Origin: Cordilura impudica
Taxonomy: Eukaryota > Arthropoda > Insecta > Diptera > Scathophagidae
Assembly: GCA_963682025.1 (NCBI GenBank)
Contig: OY821521.1
Span: forward strand, 51,800,016-51,864,015
Length of the DNA: 64,000 nucleotides
Direction of reading: 5' to 3'
Shown here piece by piece: positions 36,101 to 51,100 of the stretch. Numbering within the stretch: the stretch's first letter is position 1; each line of letters opens with the position of its first letter. The position numbers were made by a program, and so were the translations under genes. The notes under the pieces are model-generated. The model was not told where the DNA came from and made no database searches. It was given only the letters and a program-made list of their open reading frames with translations.

Positions 36101-39100
36101 ACGGCTATGGTTCTATATACAATTTTTTATTCAAATAAAATACAAACAACAAGTTGTTTCATAGTTTTCTTTGTAATTCCAATTTAAATTACTTTCCTAT
36201 ACTACGAGTATTATTATTACTTTGTTGTAATTTGTCAAGTTACTTTGAGTATATTATTTCGTTTTGAGTTCTTTAAAAAGAACTTCCATTACCTTTTGTA
36301 TTGTTTTGTATCATTTATAGGCTTTTAATTAAAAACAAGTAAGAAAATTATAGTCTGTTTAGGCCAACTATGTGATATGCTATACCCAGAGTTCAGAAAA
36401 AAAAAAACACACACTGAATAAAAAACTCTTACATATATGTAAACAAACATAGCTCAGACCAACAAACACATATTTTTATTTTCATACCAATTATGTGTGT
36501 TTCTAATTTTTGTACGGTGCCCAACACAATCATGACTGTGTTTCCTTTTAATATTTCGTTATCTACACGAAAATTTTTCTATCACGTATTGTTTGTTTCG
36601 AAAACACATAAACCACACTGATTCGAGTGTAGCTTTATTTTAAGTTCATTTTCTTGCACGTGTACTGCTAAAAAACAGAACATGTTCTTCAACGCGTACA
36701 TCTAAAAATTAAAACATTATCCACTCGCGATCGAAAAAATCTGAAACACCCCTATAATAACGACAACAATTGTTTCAACCAAATTGTTTCAACCAGTAAT
36801 AAAAAAAAAAAATTAAAAATTATAAAAAAATTAAAAAAGAAAATTAAAAAAAAAATAAATAAAATAAATATAAAAAGATAGTAATAAAAAAGAAAACAGA
36901 GAAATTTTATATATTGTTTATGACTTAATTTCGTTTATTTTCCAATCGCGAGTGGATAATGTTTTAATTTTTAGATGTACCCGTTGAAGAACATGTTCTG
37001 TTTTGTTAGCAGTGCAAGAAAACGAACTTAAAGTAAAGCTACACTCGAATCTGTGTGGTTTATATGTGTTCGAAACAAAAAATACGTGATAGAAAAATGT
37101 TCGTATAGATAACGAAGTATTAAAACGATACGCAGTCATGATTGTGTTCGGCACCGTACAAAATTTAGAAACACTGATAATTGATATGAAAATAAAAGTA
37201 TTTTTTGGCTGCTTTGGAACAGAACATTGTGTGTTTCATGTGTGTATTTTTTGAACCTTGGCTATACCAAGAGTTGTGGAAAAGGTCGTAAATTGACGTA
37301 TCAAGTAATCAGATATGACATTTAAGTGAAACTGTCATGTAAAGTTTGAAATTACACATGAGAGACTATATTTTTTGGAATAAAAAGAAATAACCATAGT
37401 ATAAAATAGCTACACAACGAACTTCTTTCCCGTACTCTGTCCATCAGTCTTTGAACGAGACCTTTATCCACTTTTCTCTCGGCTAAATTACACTTAGCAA
37501 AGAACTTATCTAGGGCAAAAGGGGTTTTAAAAATTAAATCTTATATGAAAAGTTAAAAAAAATATATAATAATTTTTCTCTAAAACTAAGCAAAAAAACT
37601 TTAATATGGATTCACCTATATTTTAAAAAAAAATTAAGTTATATACGGTAAATTAAAAAGTTTCTAGAAGTGAATTTCTTTCGAAAACTAAGCAAGATAC
37701 AACAAAAAGGCATTTCATTTTGAATCAACTGTATTTTCAAACAAAAAAATTCAATTGTAATGCATTTTTCTCGAAAATAAAGTAAGATACAGTAAAACGG
37801 GCTTTGTATTCACCTTTATTTTTCACAAAAAATTAAATTTTATGTGAAAGAAATTTAAAAATCTTAAAAATGCATTTTTCTCGAAAACTGTGCAAGATAC
37901 AGCAATAAAAGTTTTAATTTAAGATTATCTATAGTTTTCAACAAAAATACAATTTTATATGAAGAATTAAAAAACTAACAAGTGACAAAAATGAAAGAAA
38001 TATAAAAATATCTTAAAAATAAATTTTTCTCGAAAACTAAGCCAAAAACAACAAAATAAGTTTTATTTTGGGATTACCTATATTTTTCAGTAAACAGTAA
38101 ATTATATGTGAAAAATTAAAAAAAATCTATAAAAATGCAGTTTTCTCGAAAACTAAGCAAGACGCAGGACAAAGGGCTTTAATTTGGGAGCAACTATATT
38201 TTTCAAGTAATCTATATGTATAATAGCGCAAGCATGTATATTTATAGCTTATAGGTGGCTAAACCATCAGACCGAGCTTCCAGATTTGTCTGATTATTAA
38301 TGTGAGTAGTCGGACAAAAATTGGGCGGAATCGAACCAATGGACCAGGCACCCCCATATGAAGTATATCTTAAATGTCATATATTTGGAGTACTATATAG
38401 AGGGGGCTTTGCGTGAGCCCATAAATTATTCCTGTGATTAGTCGGTCAAAAATGGGCGTAATCGGAGCAGTGGACATGACACCACCCATATAAATTACAT
38501 ATATGTATCATATAATTGGAGTACTATTAAAGGGAAAGCCTTGACACTTTGTACGAGCCCATCAGGTATTAATGTGAGTAGTTAGATAAAAAATGGGCGG
38601 GATAGGATTAGTGGGCGTGGTACCTCCTATACAAAAAAGGGACTATGAAAGCGACAGTCTTTAAAGTTTTGACAACTACATTAATTACAAATGTGAGTAG
38701 ACGTGGAAAATATGGGCGAAATCGCCAATCCAAAAATCGCTGAAATCAAAAATCGCCTTAATCAAAAATCGCTAAAATGAAAAATTGCCAAATGATATTC
38801 TAAATTCAAGGCCAATGGTTAATTTGGAAAATCCACATTTTTCTCAGCTATATGTAGCCTACTCCGGAGTAGAACACCGAAAAATTTGATAATTTTTGCA
38901 CCGAGTGAAAAAAATTTTTTTTTTGCATATCACCAAGCATTGAAAAAAGTAAATAAAATAATTAAAATACGTTTTAATTGCACATTACAAACTTCGTAGG
39001 AAAAATTGATTATGAAAACGTACATGCCAATAAGCCTGGGTACTAAAGGGTCCGCCATCTAACATTTTTTTTTTTAACTAGTGCTTATTTCGTGAATGGT

Positions 39101-42100
39101 AACACTTAGCTCATGTCTGATTTGACAGATAATTAGTTTTATCCTTCCGCTGAACGAATATGGTTGTGTATACGCTTGAACAACGCTGGGAAATATTGCG
39201 ACATTACTTTGAAAATCATGGTAATGTTGCAGAATGTGTGCGAAAATTGCGTACGGATTTTGGAAGAAGAGAAGCACCGTCAGCTCCGTATGTTCGATAT
39301 CTTGTGAAAAAAGTGAAAGAAACAGTGCGTACACCCGAGAGTATTGCTGCTGTGGCAGAAAGTGTGCGTGAAGCGCCATCAACATCAATTCACCGTCGTT
39401 TTCAAGAATTGAACATTTCGGAGGCATCATTGAGACGAATTTTGCATAAAGACCTTGGTATGATGCCATACAAAGTCCAATTGGTTCAGGAGTTGAAGCC
39501 AACTGACCATCCAATGCGTTTTCGCTTCGCTAAGTGGGCCTGCGATCGACTTACAGAAGATGCCGATTTTGCCAAAAAAAAATCATCTTTTCAGATGAAG
39601 CTCATTCTGATCTTGGCAAGGAGTGGCCGTTACAGTCAATGGCGATCGTTATCGGGCCATGTTGAACGAATTTTTGTTCACAAAAATTGAAGAGGAGGAT
39701 ATTGGCAACATTTGGTTTCAACAGGAAGGCGCTACGTGCCACACAGCCGAAGCTACACTCGATGTTTTGCGAACTGTTTTTGAAGATCGATTATCAGCCG
39801 CAGAGCTGATGTCGTTTGGCCACCTCGGAGCTGCGATTTGACACCGTTGGACTATTATTTGTGGGGTGCCCTCAAAGATAAGTGTTACGCCAACAAGCCA
39901 GAGACATTTGACGCTTTAAAGGACAATATTCGTGAAGCCATTGGTGAAATACAGCTGCACACAATCGATAATGTGCTAAAAATTGGACCGATCGTGTAGG
40001 CTACTGCATGGCCAGCCGAGACAGCCATTTGAATGAAATTATTTTCCATTATTAACCGGAAGGATTGTACTTTCAAATAAAAAAAGAAATTTGAGATAAT
40101 ATTCAGTAGTTTTTTTTTTTATAGCATTTTCAAAAAAAAAAAGTTATTTGGCGGACCATTTAGTACTTTATAAGAAAATATTTAAAAAATCAGTGTTTTT
40201 TCTCGAACTAAATTATCTTTGATGACATTCAACAGCAGTTAATGTTTTCGATGTCGCTGAAACCGAATATGAAGTTAATTTTTTGGGGTCACACACTTTA
40301 TCGACATGAAATTGTTTTCCTATCCCCTCCGGATAATCCTTAGGATCCTTTACTATAACACCCGTGTATAACTTTATAAAAATTATTTTTTTAATTTTAG
40401 GTTATACTTTTATTATATTTCTGTCAGTTTTTCTCCGAAAGTAACATTTTTCATTAAATTGCTGATATGTATTTGTCCCAATCAAAATACCTGTAAAATA
40501 TTTTTTTTTGCTTAATTGTACACTTAAATTGATCAATATTCTTCTGCTGGTCATAATTCGGGGCAATCTACCTAGATTGTGTTCTCCATAGAGTCTATCT
40601 ATAGTGGCAACTGGGTTAATCGGGCCAAACTAACGGTTCAGTTGCATTCAGATCCACAAATTTCACCTGCCTGTTGTAAAATAAGGTTTCGATTTCTTAG
40701 AATTAAAGTGAATTTGCCGATTTTAACAATGTTTGATTTGAATTAAATTTCTGCTGCAAAAACGTTAAGGATATTGCACAAGGACTTCGGTGTCCCCATT
40801 CGAACAAAATGTTTACAAGTGATTCAAACATTTCCAATAAAGCAGAGAAAGCGTTAAAGACAAAGAGCGCTGCGGACGTGACAAACATCAACTGATGAAC
40901 AGCTGATACTGTTGACATATCAATAGGATCAGCCAACACCATTTCAAAAGACTATGAGTCTCAAACGCGTCAAATCTAGATTGGTTCGAAAAACACATAT
41001 ATTTTTGAAAAAAGCGTGGTATTAATATCTGTGAAACAATCCTTTCTGACTACCAGAATGAAATTAAATGCATGATTACCATCAAGCGAATATCGCGCAA
41101 AAGGTGAAGAAAGGCGCCGTAGTCCTTCAAAATCAAGGTTATGTTAACAGTTTTTGTATCCTATACCACCCTATGGTCACGGTATAATGAGTTAGAGCTG
41201 ATGTTTGTAACTAATTTGGCGATGTCCTTCTGTCCATCTGTCTTTCGTTCTGTGTATCCATGTAAACCTTTTGACATATTTATTTATTTTATTTTATTTT
41301 ATTTATTTTATTTATTTGTTCATAATAGATTACAAGCCCTTCGGGCCTAATTAATCCAGAATATACATATGGCAGTAAAATAAAAAACAGAAAAAAAAAA
41401 CTTATTACTATTACAATTCAATTCAAAATAATTATATTTTCCATAACTTAAAAATAAAGCTTCTGAATAAAATAATTAATACAATATATATATATATATA
41501 TATTGTAAAAAAAATCGCCCCTGCTGAATTTTGGATTATTTTAACCCTAGGAGCACATAAGGGTAACTTTTCGGAAAATATAGCATAATTTTATTTCCCA
41601 AGGGTTTCGTCTAGTTTACTACAACAATTAATCTGTTTAAATATGCCAAAATTCAAAATTTGACCTTGGCAGGGAATAGGTTAACGTTGTTCGATTTATT
41701 CCAAATTTGTAGCATTGAAGACTTGCATATTTGGATATTATATTTTAAGCGTCACATCTAAAAATTCAACAGCACTTACAAAATATTTGAATTTTTTTAA
41801 TAAATTGACTTTTATTAGCTTAGGGTCATATGTGACCCTTAGTCCAAAAGGGATAATGGAGTCATATAATTTTTTTTCCGAAACCTTAGGCTATTAAGAT
41901 AAAACTAGCAGATTCCAGCGCTCGAAATTCGAGTGCAATTTCTAGGTAACTTTATTTTTCAACTTAGCCAATTCACAACCCTTTCTTGGTTTATTATTAT
42001 TGTGAATGAAGAAAACAAACTCATTTGCTAACTAATTAACAAATTTAATAAACACACACGTGGCTTATGTATAATTTTATGTATGTGTTAGTAGCAACTT

Positions 42101-45100
42101 TAAATATAATTTGCTCAAAATAAATGAAAAAATTTTAAAATGTGTAAATCTGGTGAACAGCAAAAAGAAATAATTTTCAATTAATATAGATTTGGTCAAA
42201 ATCGGGATAAAACGCTAATATTATAGATATAGATATAACATTCAAAAGTAGAAAACTGCTAAATTTTTGATATAAAGTATTTAGAAAGAGTACATTTACT
42301 CAATATTTCACAAAAAACTAATTTTTCTCGAAATGCGCAAAAAATTCTTTGTAAAAAAAATTCTGGCAGAGGAATTTATTTAAAAACTAATCTCTGACAT
42401 ATATTTAACAAAAATTTAAAGTGCCACGTCCATTTTTTGAAATTTTGTTTAAGAAAATTTTTAAAAACTTAAAAAAGGAGTTTTCAAAATTTTATCAAAA
42501 AAATTTTCCATCTTTGGTCTCATTTCGCAATAGGTTAACAACGCGTTAATAAAACAATACTTCATATCTGAGTGCTTATAGGTATAGAGACCAAAAAAAT
42601 TATTGCTTTAATCAATTTCTTAAAGTTAAAAAAAATCTGTCAAATTTCACGACCTAGTTTTTTTTTTTTGCCACAAAAGTGGTCTAGGGCATTTGCTATT
42701 TCTTGGCGAGTTTTTATTTGATTTTGAAGTTATATAGCTTTTTAAAGAGATAATTTAGTACTGAAATCGAGTCATATAACAACTGGTCGAAAAAGTTAAA
42801 CTATAGAACGAAATTTACGTAAAATCTGAAAAAAGTCATATTTTCCCCATATAAACACACTTGTAAATATCAGTCACGTTGAGGCACCTGTATTTTTTTT
42901 TTTTTTTATTGACCCAAAACGTTGTATTTCTCAGTTTTTTTGCTATTCGCATATTTCTAGGGGGTGAGATCGAGCGTTTGAACAGTTTTTTAGTCACCAT
43001 ATAAAAATAACCATATAAAAACAAGTAAGAAAATTATAGTCGGTCTAGACCGACTATACGATACCCTATACCATGCGTTTAGAGACCCTATCCCTCAGTC
43101 CCAACTAACTGGATATAAAAAAATAAGCATAAACCAAATTTGAGTGGGATTTTTATTATTTTTTTGGCTGCAGATATGAAAAAGTTCATATCGGATGCTA
43201 TATCTATATGGGGACTAGGCCCAAAAATGGACCGATCCTGACCATGTTTGGTAAGGTCTCTTGTATTTTGCAAAAATATATACAAACAAAATTTTGAGAA
43301 GAATCAGTGCAATATTTTTGTTTTTGATAGATTTAAGTGAAGATCGGGAAGCAGCTCTATATGGGGCCTATGACTAAGAGTTGTCCCACAGGGATCATTT
43401 TTGGGCTACTGATTAATGGATGTAATAAACACATACAAACCCAATTTGATTAAGATTTATATGATAATTTGGATCTTATGGCAATTTAAGTCGATTTCAT
43501 AGGGGTCATTTGTATGGGGGATAGGTCTGAACATGGACCGATTCTCACCAATTTCAATAGCGTTCATCCCATGGCCGGTAAAAGCTTATATACCAAACTT
43601 CATGAAAATATATTCATATTTGCGACCTGCAGTTTGATTACAAGCTTTACATGGACACACAGACGGACGGACGGACGGACAGACGGACATCGTTAAATCG
43701 AATCAGATAGTGATTCTGATTCGATCGGTATAATAAAAGATGGGTCTAGGTCAAATATTTTTGGTAGTTACAAACAGCAGCACAAAGTCATTATACCCAA
43801 ACCACATAGTGGTATAGGGTATAAACATCCGATATCATATTTTTATATTGGCAGGCAACAAATTTATGACAATGGAACTCATTTGTGCTTATTTTCTATA
43901 TCCCATTAATTGGGCCGATCTAGATCAATTATAATTTTCTCAGTTGTCTTCGATTGTCGACCAAACTGTTAACAAGGAATACTATTTGAATATTATGCGT
44001 TGTAAATTATGAGCAGACAAGTCTTGGTTTTTGAACCACGATAATGCACCGTCTCACAGTGCCTTGGTTCCTCTAGACCATTTGGCACAAATTTCGACTC
44101 ATATCGTTCCAAAACCATAGTATTCGCCTCATTTAGCACTGTGGGGCTGGCTATTTATTAAAGAGAGAATTGGTTTTGCTGTACAGAAATGGGAAATTGC
44201 GAGCTAAATTATGGGAAAGTGCCTGTTATGTCTATAGGAAATGCATGCTAAATGGTAAAAATACATGTCATGTGCATGTTTTTGTTTATCGAAAGATTTT
44301 TATTTGCAGCTTTGCAAATCATTTTTCTTAATTCAGCATGCAATTTCCCTACATTTAGCATGAACATTCTTCCCATTTTTAACAGAAAAATTCCCATTTT
44401 TAGCATGCATTTTCCCATAAATTTGTCCAAATTTAGCAAACATTTTGCCATTTTTGACATGCATTTTTACCATTTGGCATGCATTTTCTATAGACTTAAC
44501 AGGAATTTTCCCATAACTTAGCATGCGTTTTCCCACTTTTACCAAGCGCTTCCCTTAGTCTCTTTACTAAACTCAAATGACCACTCTGGCGATACCATTT
44601 TATATCGATTGAGGAGATAAAAGCGCTTTGAAGGCCTTTCCGAAAAAAAAAAATTACTTTGAAGGCGATGAAATTTATTTGTTAGAATAAAAGTCACCAC
44701 TTAAACACAGCAGTATACTTGCTATTGCGACCTATAGTTGGCACCAGGTTTACGGACAGACAAACATCGTTAGAATCAACTCAGAAAATAATTCTGAGCC
44801 AATCGGTAGTTACAAACTTCAGCACAAACGTATAGCTTAACCACATAGTGGTGTAGGGTATAATTTTTTTTTATCCTATCTATATTTTAATAATGATTAC
44901 AGTTAAATTTTGTTTTACTGAATAATGGAAGTAGTTAATAATGGGTTTCCATTTTTTGAATTTGTATATATTCCATATTTTTTTTATTTAAATAATTTAA
45001 TTTTTTATTGTATGCAACAATGTGTTTATTTGAGCCTTTTCAGATCCCATAATCTAGTAATCTTAATTATAATATCTACATATATTCTGTATTGTTGTGG

Positions 45101-48100
45101 CTGTAGTTGTTGTACTTCAAAGTTGAATGTTTCATTTTACACATTTACACAGTTTCAAGTACTTGCAGTAATTTATCTTCGCATACATATTAAATCAAGT
45201 GTAATCCATTAATTTTTGTTGTTTGACTGCACAACGCAAAGCTTTTTTCTTTTTGTTCTAGTACTTATCTCCCCCAACCCCAAAATAAAAGTTTGCACTT
45301 AGTTGGTTCTTCTTTGTTTTATTCGTCAGTCAACCACCTCGTTTTTATTTGAAGGAATTGCTTTATGTCGCCTACTACAGGAATAACAACTTGCAGCTGT
45401 TTGTACGATCCATACATATTGTATCAGTATTATGCAGAGATGTGTGGAAAAATAGCACTTTATATGACCTAAGATTTAACACAATCATAGAGCATCTGAC
45501 TTTGTCAGACAGTTTAAAAATTATAAATATCAGGTTACTCGTACAACTGTTAGATCCTTATAAGAAATCTCATCTCTTTCGAATTCAGCTACTCCAACTT
45601 TGTTGGTCCTCAAACAATTCTTAAAGTATCTGATTTTGTCAGACAGATTAAGAAGTGTAATTGTCAGATGACATGTTAAAGTAACTTGTTGAACCGTTCC
45701 TTAAAAAATATCTCATTTACTTTTATCGCTTTCAAATTTAGCTACTCCTACTTTGATTTGGTCCTCAAAATAATGCTTAAGCATATAAAGTTAATCCATA
45801 AATTCCGCCCTTAATAAAAAGTTTAAATCGATGGCCAACAGAAAATTTTGCTTTTATTAGGAATATTAATTTCTAAGATTATTATTTTTTATTTTGTCAT
45901 TTCGATGGATCTGCTACTGTGTTCAAAGGAAAATGTGACTTTTATTATAAAATGAAAAATCTTTATTTATTCTTCCAAATTATTTTCAATTTCGCAGTGA
46001 TTCGGGTTTTTTTTTCCTTAATCGCTTCAAAACGGTGTCCCCAGAGTGGTCTTTTCAGTTTATTGAATAACTAGATGTCACACAGAATCAGGTGAATACG
46101 ATGGTTTTGGAATGGAATGGGTTGAATTTTGTGCGAAATAGTCTCGAAGAACCAATGCAGTGTGAGACGGTGCATTATCGTGCTGCAAAAACAAAGAGTT
46201 CTCTTGTGCTCAATATTCCAGCCTCTTTTTGCGAATGGCTTCATGCAAACGACGCACAGTGAGACTAATCGCCACTGTTTCATTCAAATTAATCCACACC
46301 TCACATAGTTACACTGTTTGAGCTGGATTTTTTTTAAAATGTTCGCCTTGAATTTGCCCATCGATCCCTCTTTTGGAATTTTTGATTTCCGTATACATTT
46401 TTTGGAATTTGTCTCCAAAACTTGATGATATTTGACGCAAATGTGACCCTACGGAGAGCAAGAATGGGTTCTTTTAAATTTATCAGCTGAGCATCTTCGT
46501 TTACATTAATATTAAAAAACAATCTGTGTAAAACTGCTGAGAAAAATTTTTCACTTTTTTTTTTCAGAATTTAATAAAATATTTTTTTGAAATGTCAAAA
46601 AATGTCTCCAAAACTTCTAAAAAAATTTGTGAGTATTCCATGAGTATTCCACTTTTTATTCAAAAAATTTTCTTCAAAAGGGCATAATTTTCCAGTAAAA
46701 AGATCGCTTCTACACGAAAAGTTTTGGAAAAATGAAAACATTTTCTCCGTAGCTTCACGCAGACGGGGTTTTTTTAAAGTATATATTGCAACGAAGATTC
46801 TTAGCTGAAAATTTTTCAAAAAAAACCCATTCTTGCGCTCCGTAGGGTACATTTGTGGCAAAATTCATTTTTTTGGAGACAAATCCCAGAAAAATGTGAG
46901 CTGAAATGAAAAATTCTAAAATCAATGGCAAAATTAAGATGAACATTAAAAAAAAAGAAACCCCAGCTCAAACAGTTGAACTATGTGAGGTGTAGAGAAA
47001 TTTGAATGAAACAGTGGCGATTTCTCCCACAGTGTGACGCCTAATACTCAAATACTCATTTTGAACAGCTTGAGCAGGCACAGGAATTTTTAATGCACCG
47101 TACCAAGATAATCGAAGAAATCTGTTAAGAGATAGAGTTAAGTCTTTAGAAAATCATCTAAGGAGCACTGGAATTTAAACAGAGCAGGTTTCTGAAAAAT
47201 GTTAAGTAGCAAAAGACGACTGGCAAATTTTTAGGCAAGTCCGTCATTAATTTTTTTTTTAACAATCGCTTGGTGAAGACAAATTTAGCTATTTTGGAGA
47301 AATGAAAAAAATTAATTTCATGATGTTGTCAAACTCTTTGAAAGGCAAAACACTTACTGAAATCAAAATATGAGTTAGACGAAGTCCATGGCACACATTT
47401 GAACGTCCAGCTTATAGTGCGTTTACATCTAAGCAAAATCTAGTACATACGAGATTTCGAGCGAAATCTAGCTCACTAGACTAGACTAGATTTCCCATAC
47501 AAAACAAAATCTACCTCGCTACTAGATTTGTGCAAAATCTAGTCAAACTTGGGCACTACCAAATGATACTACTGTGTTTTTTTAATATTGTAGTTAAAAA
47601 TTACAACGCAGTGACTGAAAAATTCACATTTAAATACAAAAGCAAACAAGTTGAATAAAAAGGAAATAAAATATTAACAAAAAAAAAAAAAAAAAAAATG
47701 ACGAATCTATAATAATAATTGAAAAGTTATAACTTTTTATACTGACATGTGCCCATTCCAATCTGCTAAATAATAATTGTGGAAATTGAATTGTTTTTGT
47801 TATTCAAACAATACATATTTAACAAATGCTGATGTTTTTTTTCGCAAAATTTCTATTTCAGTTTGTGCTTTTTTCAATTTTAATGGATAATATAATTATA
47901 AAATCTGTTCCATTTTAAAATTTTCCATATTTCCATTTTCCTATTGTTTTGTTTAATTTTGTATTTCTAATTTATATGTTTTATTTTAATCAGCTGTTTA
48001 TTTTTGTGGAAACAAAATCTCACAAAATGTCAAAAAAGTTAGATGTAAACGGTATAGATTTTGAAATAGATTTCAACTAAAATCTACTAGATTTCCCCTC

Positions 48101-51100
48101 CGATGTAAACGCACTATTAGTCATTTACTTCGGAAATCATCGCTATAATCCACATATCGTGGATTTTTGTGACCAACAAGTTAAAATGCGTGAACTACTT
48201 GCAGTCACGGGGTTCAGTGATTTCAAAAAATTGCTCGACAAATTGGGTATGGATAAGATATCGGCAAGATGGGTGCCGCTTTTGCTCACAATCGAGAACA
48301 AACTCAGTCGTGTGTAACTGATTTAGTAGCTGGTTTAGACCTTTTCCGTCGTGATCCGTATACATTTTTTCACCGATGTATAATTTTTGATGAAAATGAA
48401 ATTAAACAACAGTCAAAGCAATGGATTTTAACAGGTGAAACTGCCCTGAGGAGAGCAAAGTCCGAGTGACATCGGGTGGTAAGGTTTTGGCCACGGTTCT
48501 CTGGGATATGCATGGAACTGTCTACACTGATTACTTGACAAAAGAAAAACAAATAAATTATATTTTAATATTACTCATCATTATTGGGCCAATTAAGCGC
48601 AGAAATCAAGAAAAAAGGCACCCCAATTTAGTAGAAAAGTGATCTTCCATCAAGATAATGCTCACTTTTGCAGTTTGGATGGTTCAAAATACACGAGTTA
48701 TTCTCCAAATTTGGTTCCAAGCACCTTTTACCTGCTTCCAATTTTAGAGAAATGGCTCGGCGGAAATATATACCACTCGAATGAGAAGCTCATCTCTGCA
48801 ACAAAAACCTATTTAGGACATTTTGAAGTCTTACTTTGAGGAGGGTTTAAAAATTTAAAGAATCGCAAGCAGAAGTGCTCGAGTAAAAGGTTTTCGGTTT
48901 TCTTTTTAATATTATACTAGCAGATTCCAGCGCTCGAAATTCGAGTTCAATTTCTAGGCAGATTTATTTTTCAACTTAGCCAATTCACAAACCAACACTT
49001 TTATGGTTTAATATTATTGTGAATGAAGATAACAAACTCATTAACAAACACATTAACAAATTTAATAAAACACACTTACCATATGTATAATTTTATGTAT
49101 GTATGTGTTAGTAGCTACTTTAAATGCAATTTACTCAAAATAAAGGAAAAAATTTAAAAATCTGTAAATCTGCAAAACGGCTAAAAAGAAATACCTTTCA
49201 AATAACATACGTTTGGTCAACATCGCGATAAAACGGTGGAACAAAACATCGTTCACAAGAAATCGCCCAGCGTTAATTGCTGCAAAGATAATATTAACAC
49301 TATGTTTTAAGTTTTTTAAACATTTAAATAATATAATATTTATTGTAGTTTTAATTTCGATTATATGTAAAAAGAACTTTCGGGCACTTCTAGGAAAAGG
49401 TCCTTTTTTTTTAAGAAAACGCACTTTTTAAGAAAAGGTACTTTTTAAAAAAAATTTGCTTTTATAAGAAAATATAGTTTTTAAGAAAAGGTACTTTTTA
49501 GGAAAAGGTACTTTTTAATAAAACGTATTTTTTAAGAAAATGTATTTTTAAAGAAAAGGTACTTTTTAAGAAAAGGTAATTTTAAAGAAATGGTACTTTT
49601 TAAGAAAAGGTACTTTTAAAGAAAAGGTACTTTTAAAGAAAAGGTACTTTTTAAGAAAATTTTATTTTCGAAAGGGATGTACCTTTTTTATGAAAAGGCA
49701 TTTATTAAGAAAATTCGCTTTTAAAATACTTTTTTAATAAACTGTGCCTTTTTGAAGAAAATGTACTTCTTGAATAATAGGTTCTTTTAAAGAAAATATA
49801 CTTTTTAGGAAAGATATTTATTAAGGAAAGGTACTTTTTAAGAAAAGAAAAGATACTTCTTTAGTTAATGTTATTTTTAAGAAAAGGTACCTTTAAATGA
49901 AAATTAATCAGTTTAAAAGTAAAAATTTTCCCATTTTTGGGCCGTTTTTACCCCCTAAATGCTCAAATTTAAAATATGTTGTTCTTGGCCGATCTTTGTA
50001 TTTCTGGTGGAATCTATATATCAATACGACGTTTTTATCCCCCTTAACTTTCGAAATTCCAAAAGTTTTCGTCTCATTTGATGTTTGTACCAATTTTTCA
50101 TGTTTCTAGATTCAGTTATTTAGAAGATACAAAATGTAAAAATGTTCACCTTTTACGTATATGGTAGAGTCTGTGTACCAAATTTCATATATATAGATTA
50201 ACATGTTAAGAAGATAAAAAAGGGTACCATTTTTACCCTTTTTTGCCAAATTGCCCACCTAAATGGCGGAAATTTGAAAAAATTAATTCTAAGCCAATGC
50301 TTGTTTCTTGGGTGGAATTTAAAAATTGATATTCCTAGATTCATTTGTTAAGAAGATACAAATGTTACCATATATCTCTTTTTTTTTGCCGTGTTTACCC
50401 CCTTAGTGTACGAATTTCTAAAAATCCATTGTTTGTGGATCTTTACGCCGATAGGCTCGAAGGGTTTGAGCTGGGCGATGATATCGATAAAAAACAAAAA
50501 AAATCAAAAGTAATTAACATGTTTTATTAGTTTTTTTTTATTTATCTTTTTAACTTATTAGAAAACATTTTTAAAAACATAACTTATTTAGGCTTTCATG
50601 ATTTAATCGCGGCCGTATTTTTGTTCAAGAAATCTCTACTGTGGAATGCGGATATGAGATAGTTATAGATCAATTCTAACCACTCACCACGAACTTCCAC
50701 ATCTTCAAAGCACGACATTTCTTTTTTGTTAATTATATATATTAGCAGATTCCAGCGCTCGAAATTCGGGTGCAAATTCTAGGCAACTTTTTTTTTTATC
50801 AACTTAGCCAATTCACAAACCAACACTTTTTTGTTTTATTATTATTGTGAATGAAGAAAACAAACTTACAAATACATTAACAAATTTAATAAACACACAC
50901 ATAGCATTGTATAATTTTATATATGTGTTAGTATCAACTTTAAATGCAATTTACTCAAAATAAAGGCAAAAATTTAAAAATCTGTAAGTCTGGTGAACAG
51001 CTAAAAAGAAATACCTTTCAAAATATATACGCTTTGTCAAAATCGGGATAAAACGGTAGAACAAAACATCGGTCACAAGAAATCACCTAGTCTATTAATA

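Noticed and set aside
44248..44545. Overlapping open frames on both strands
   Set aside because: Produced by in-phase tandem TTTAGCATG units without stops. No family pattern.
45349..45624. 91-residue open frame
   Set aside because: Contains a duplicated CTGATTTTGTCAGACAG repeat and no recognisable motif. No splice or start context supports a gene.
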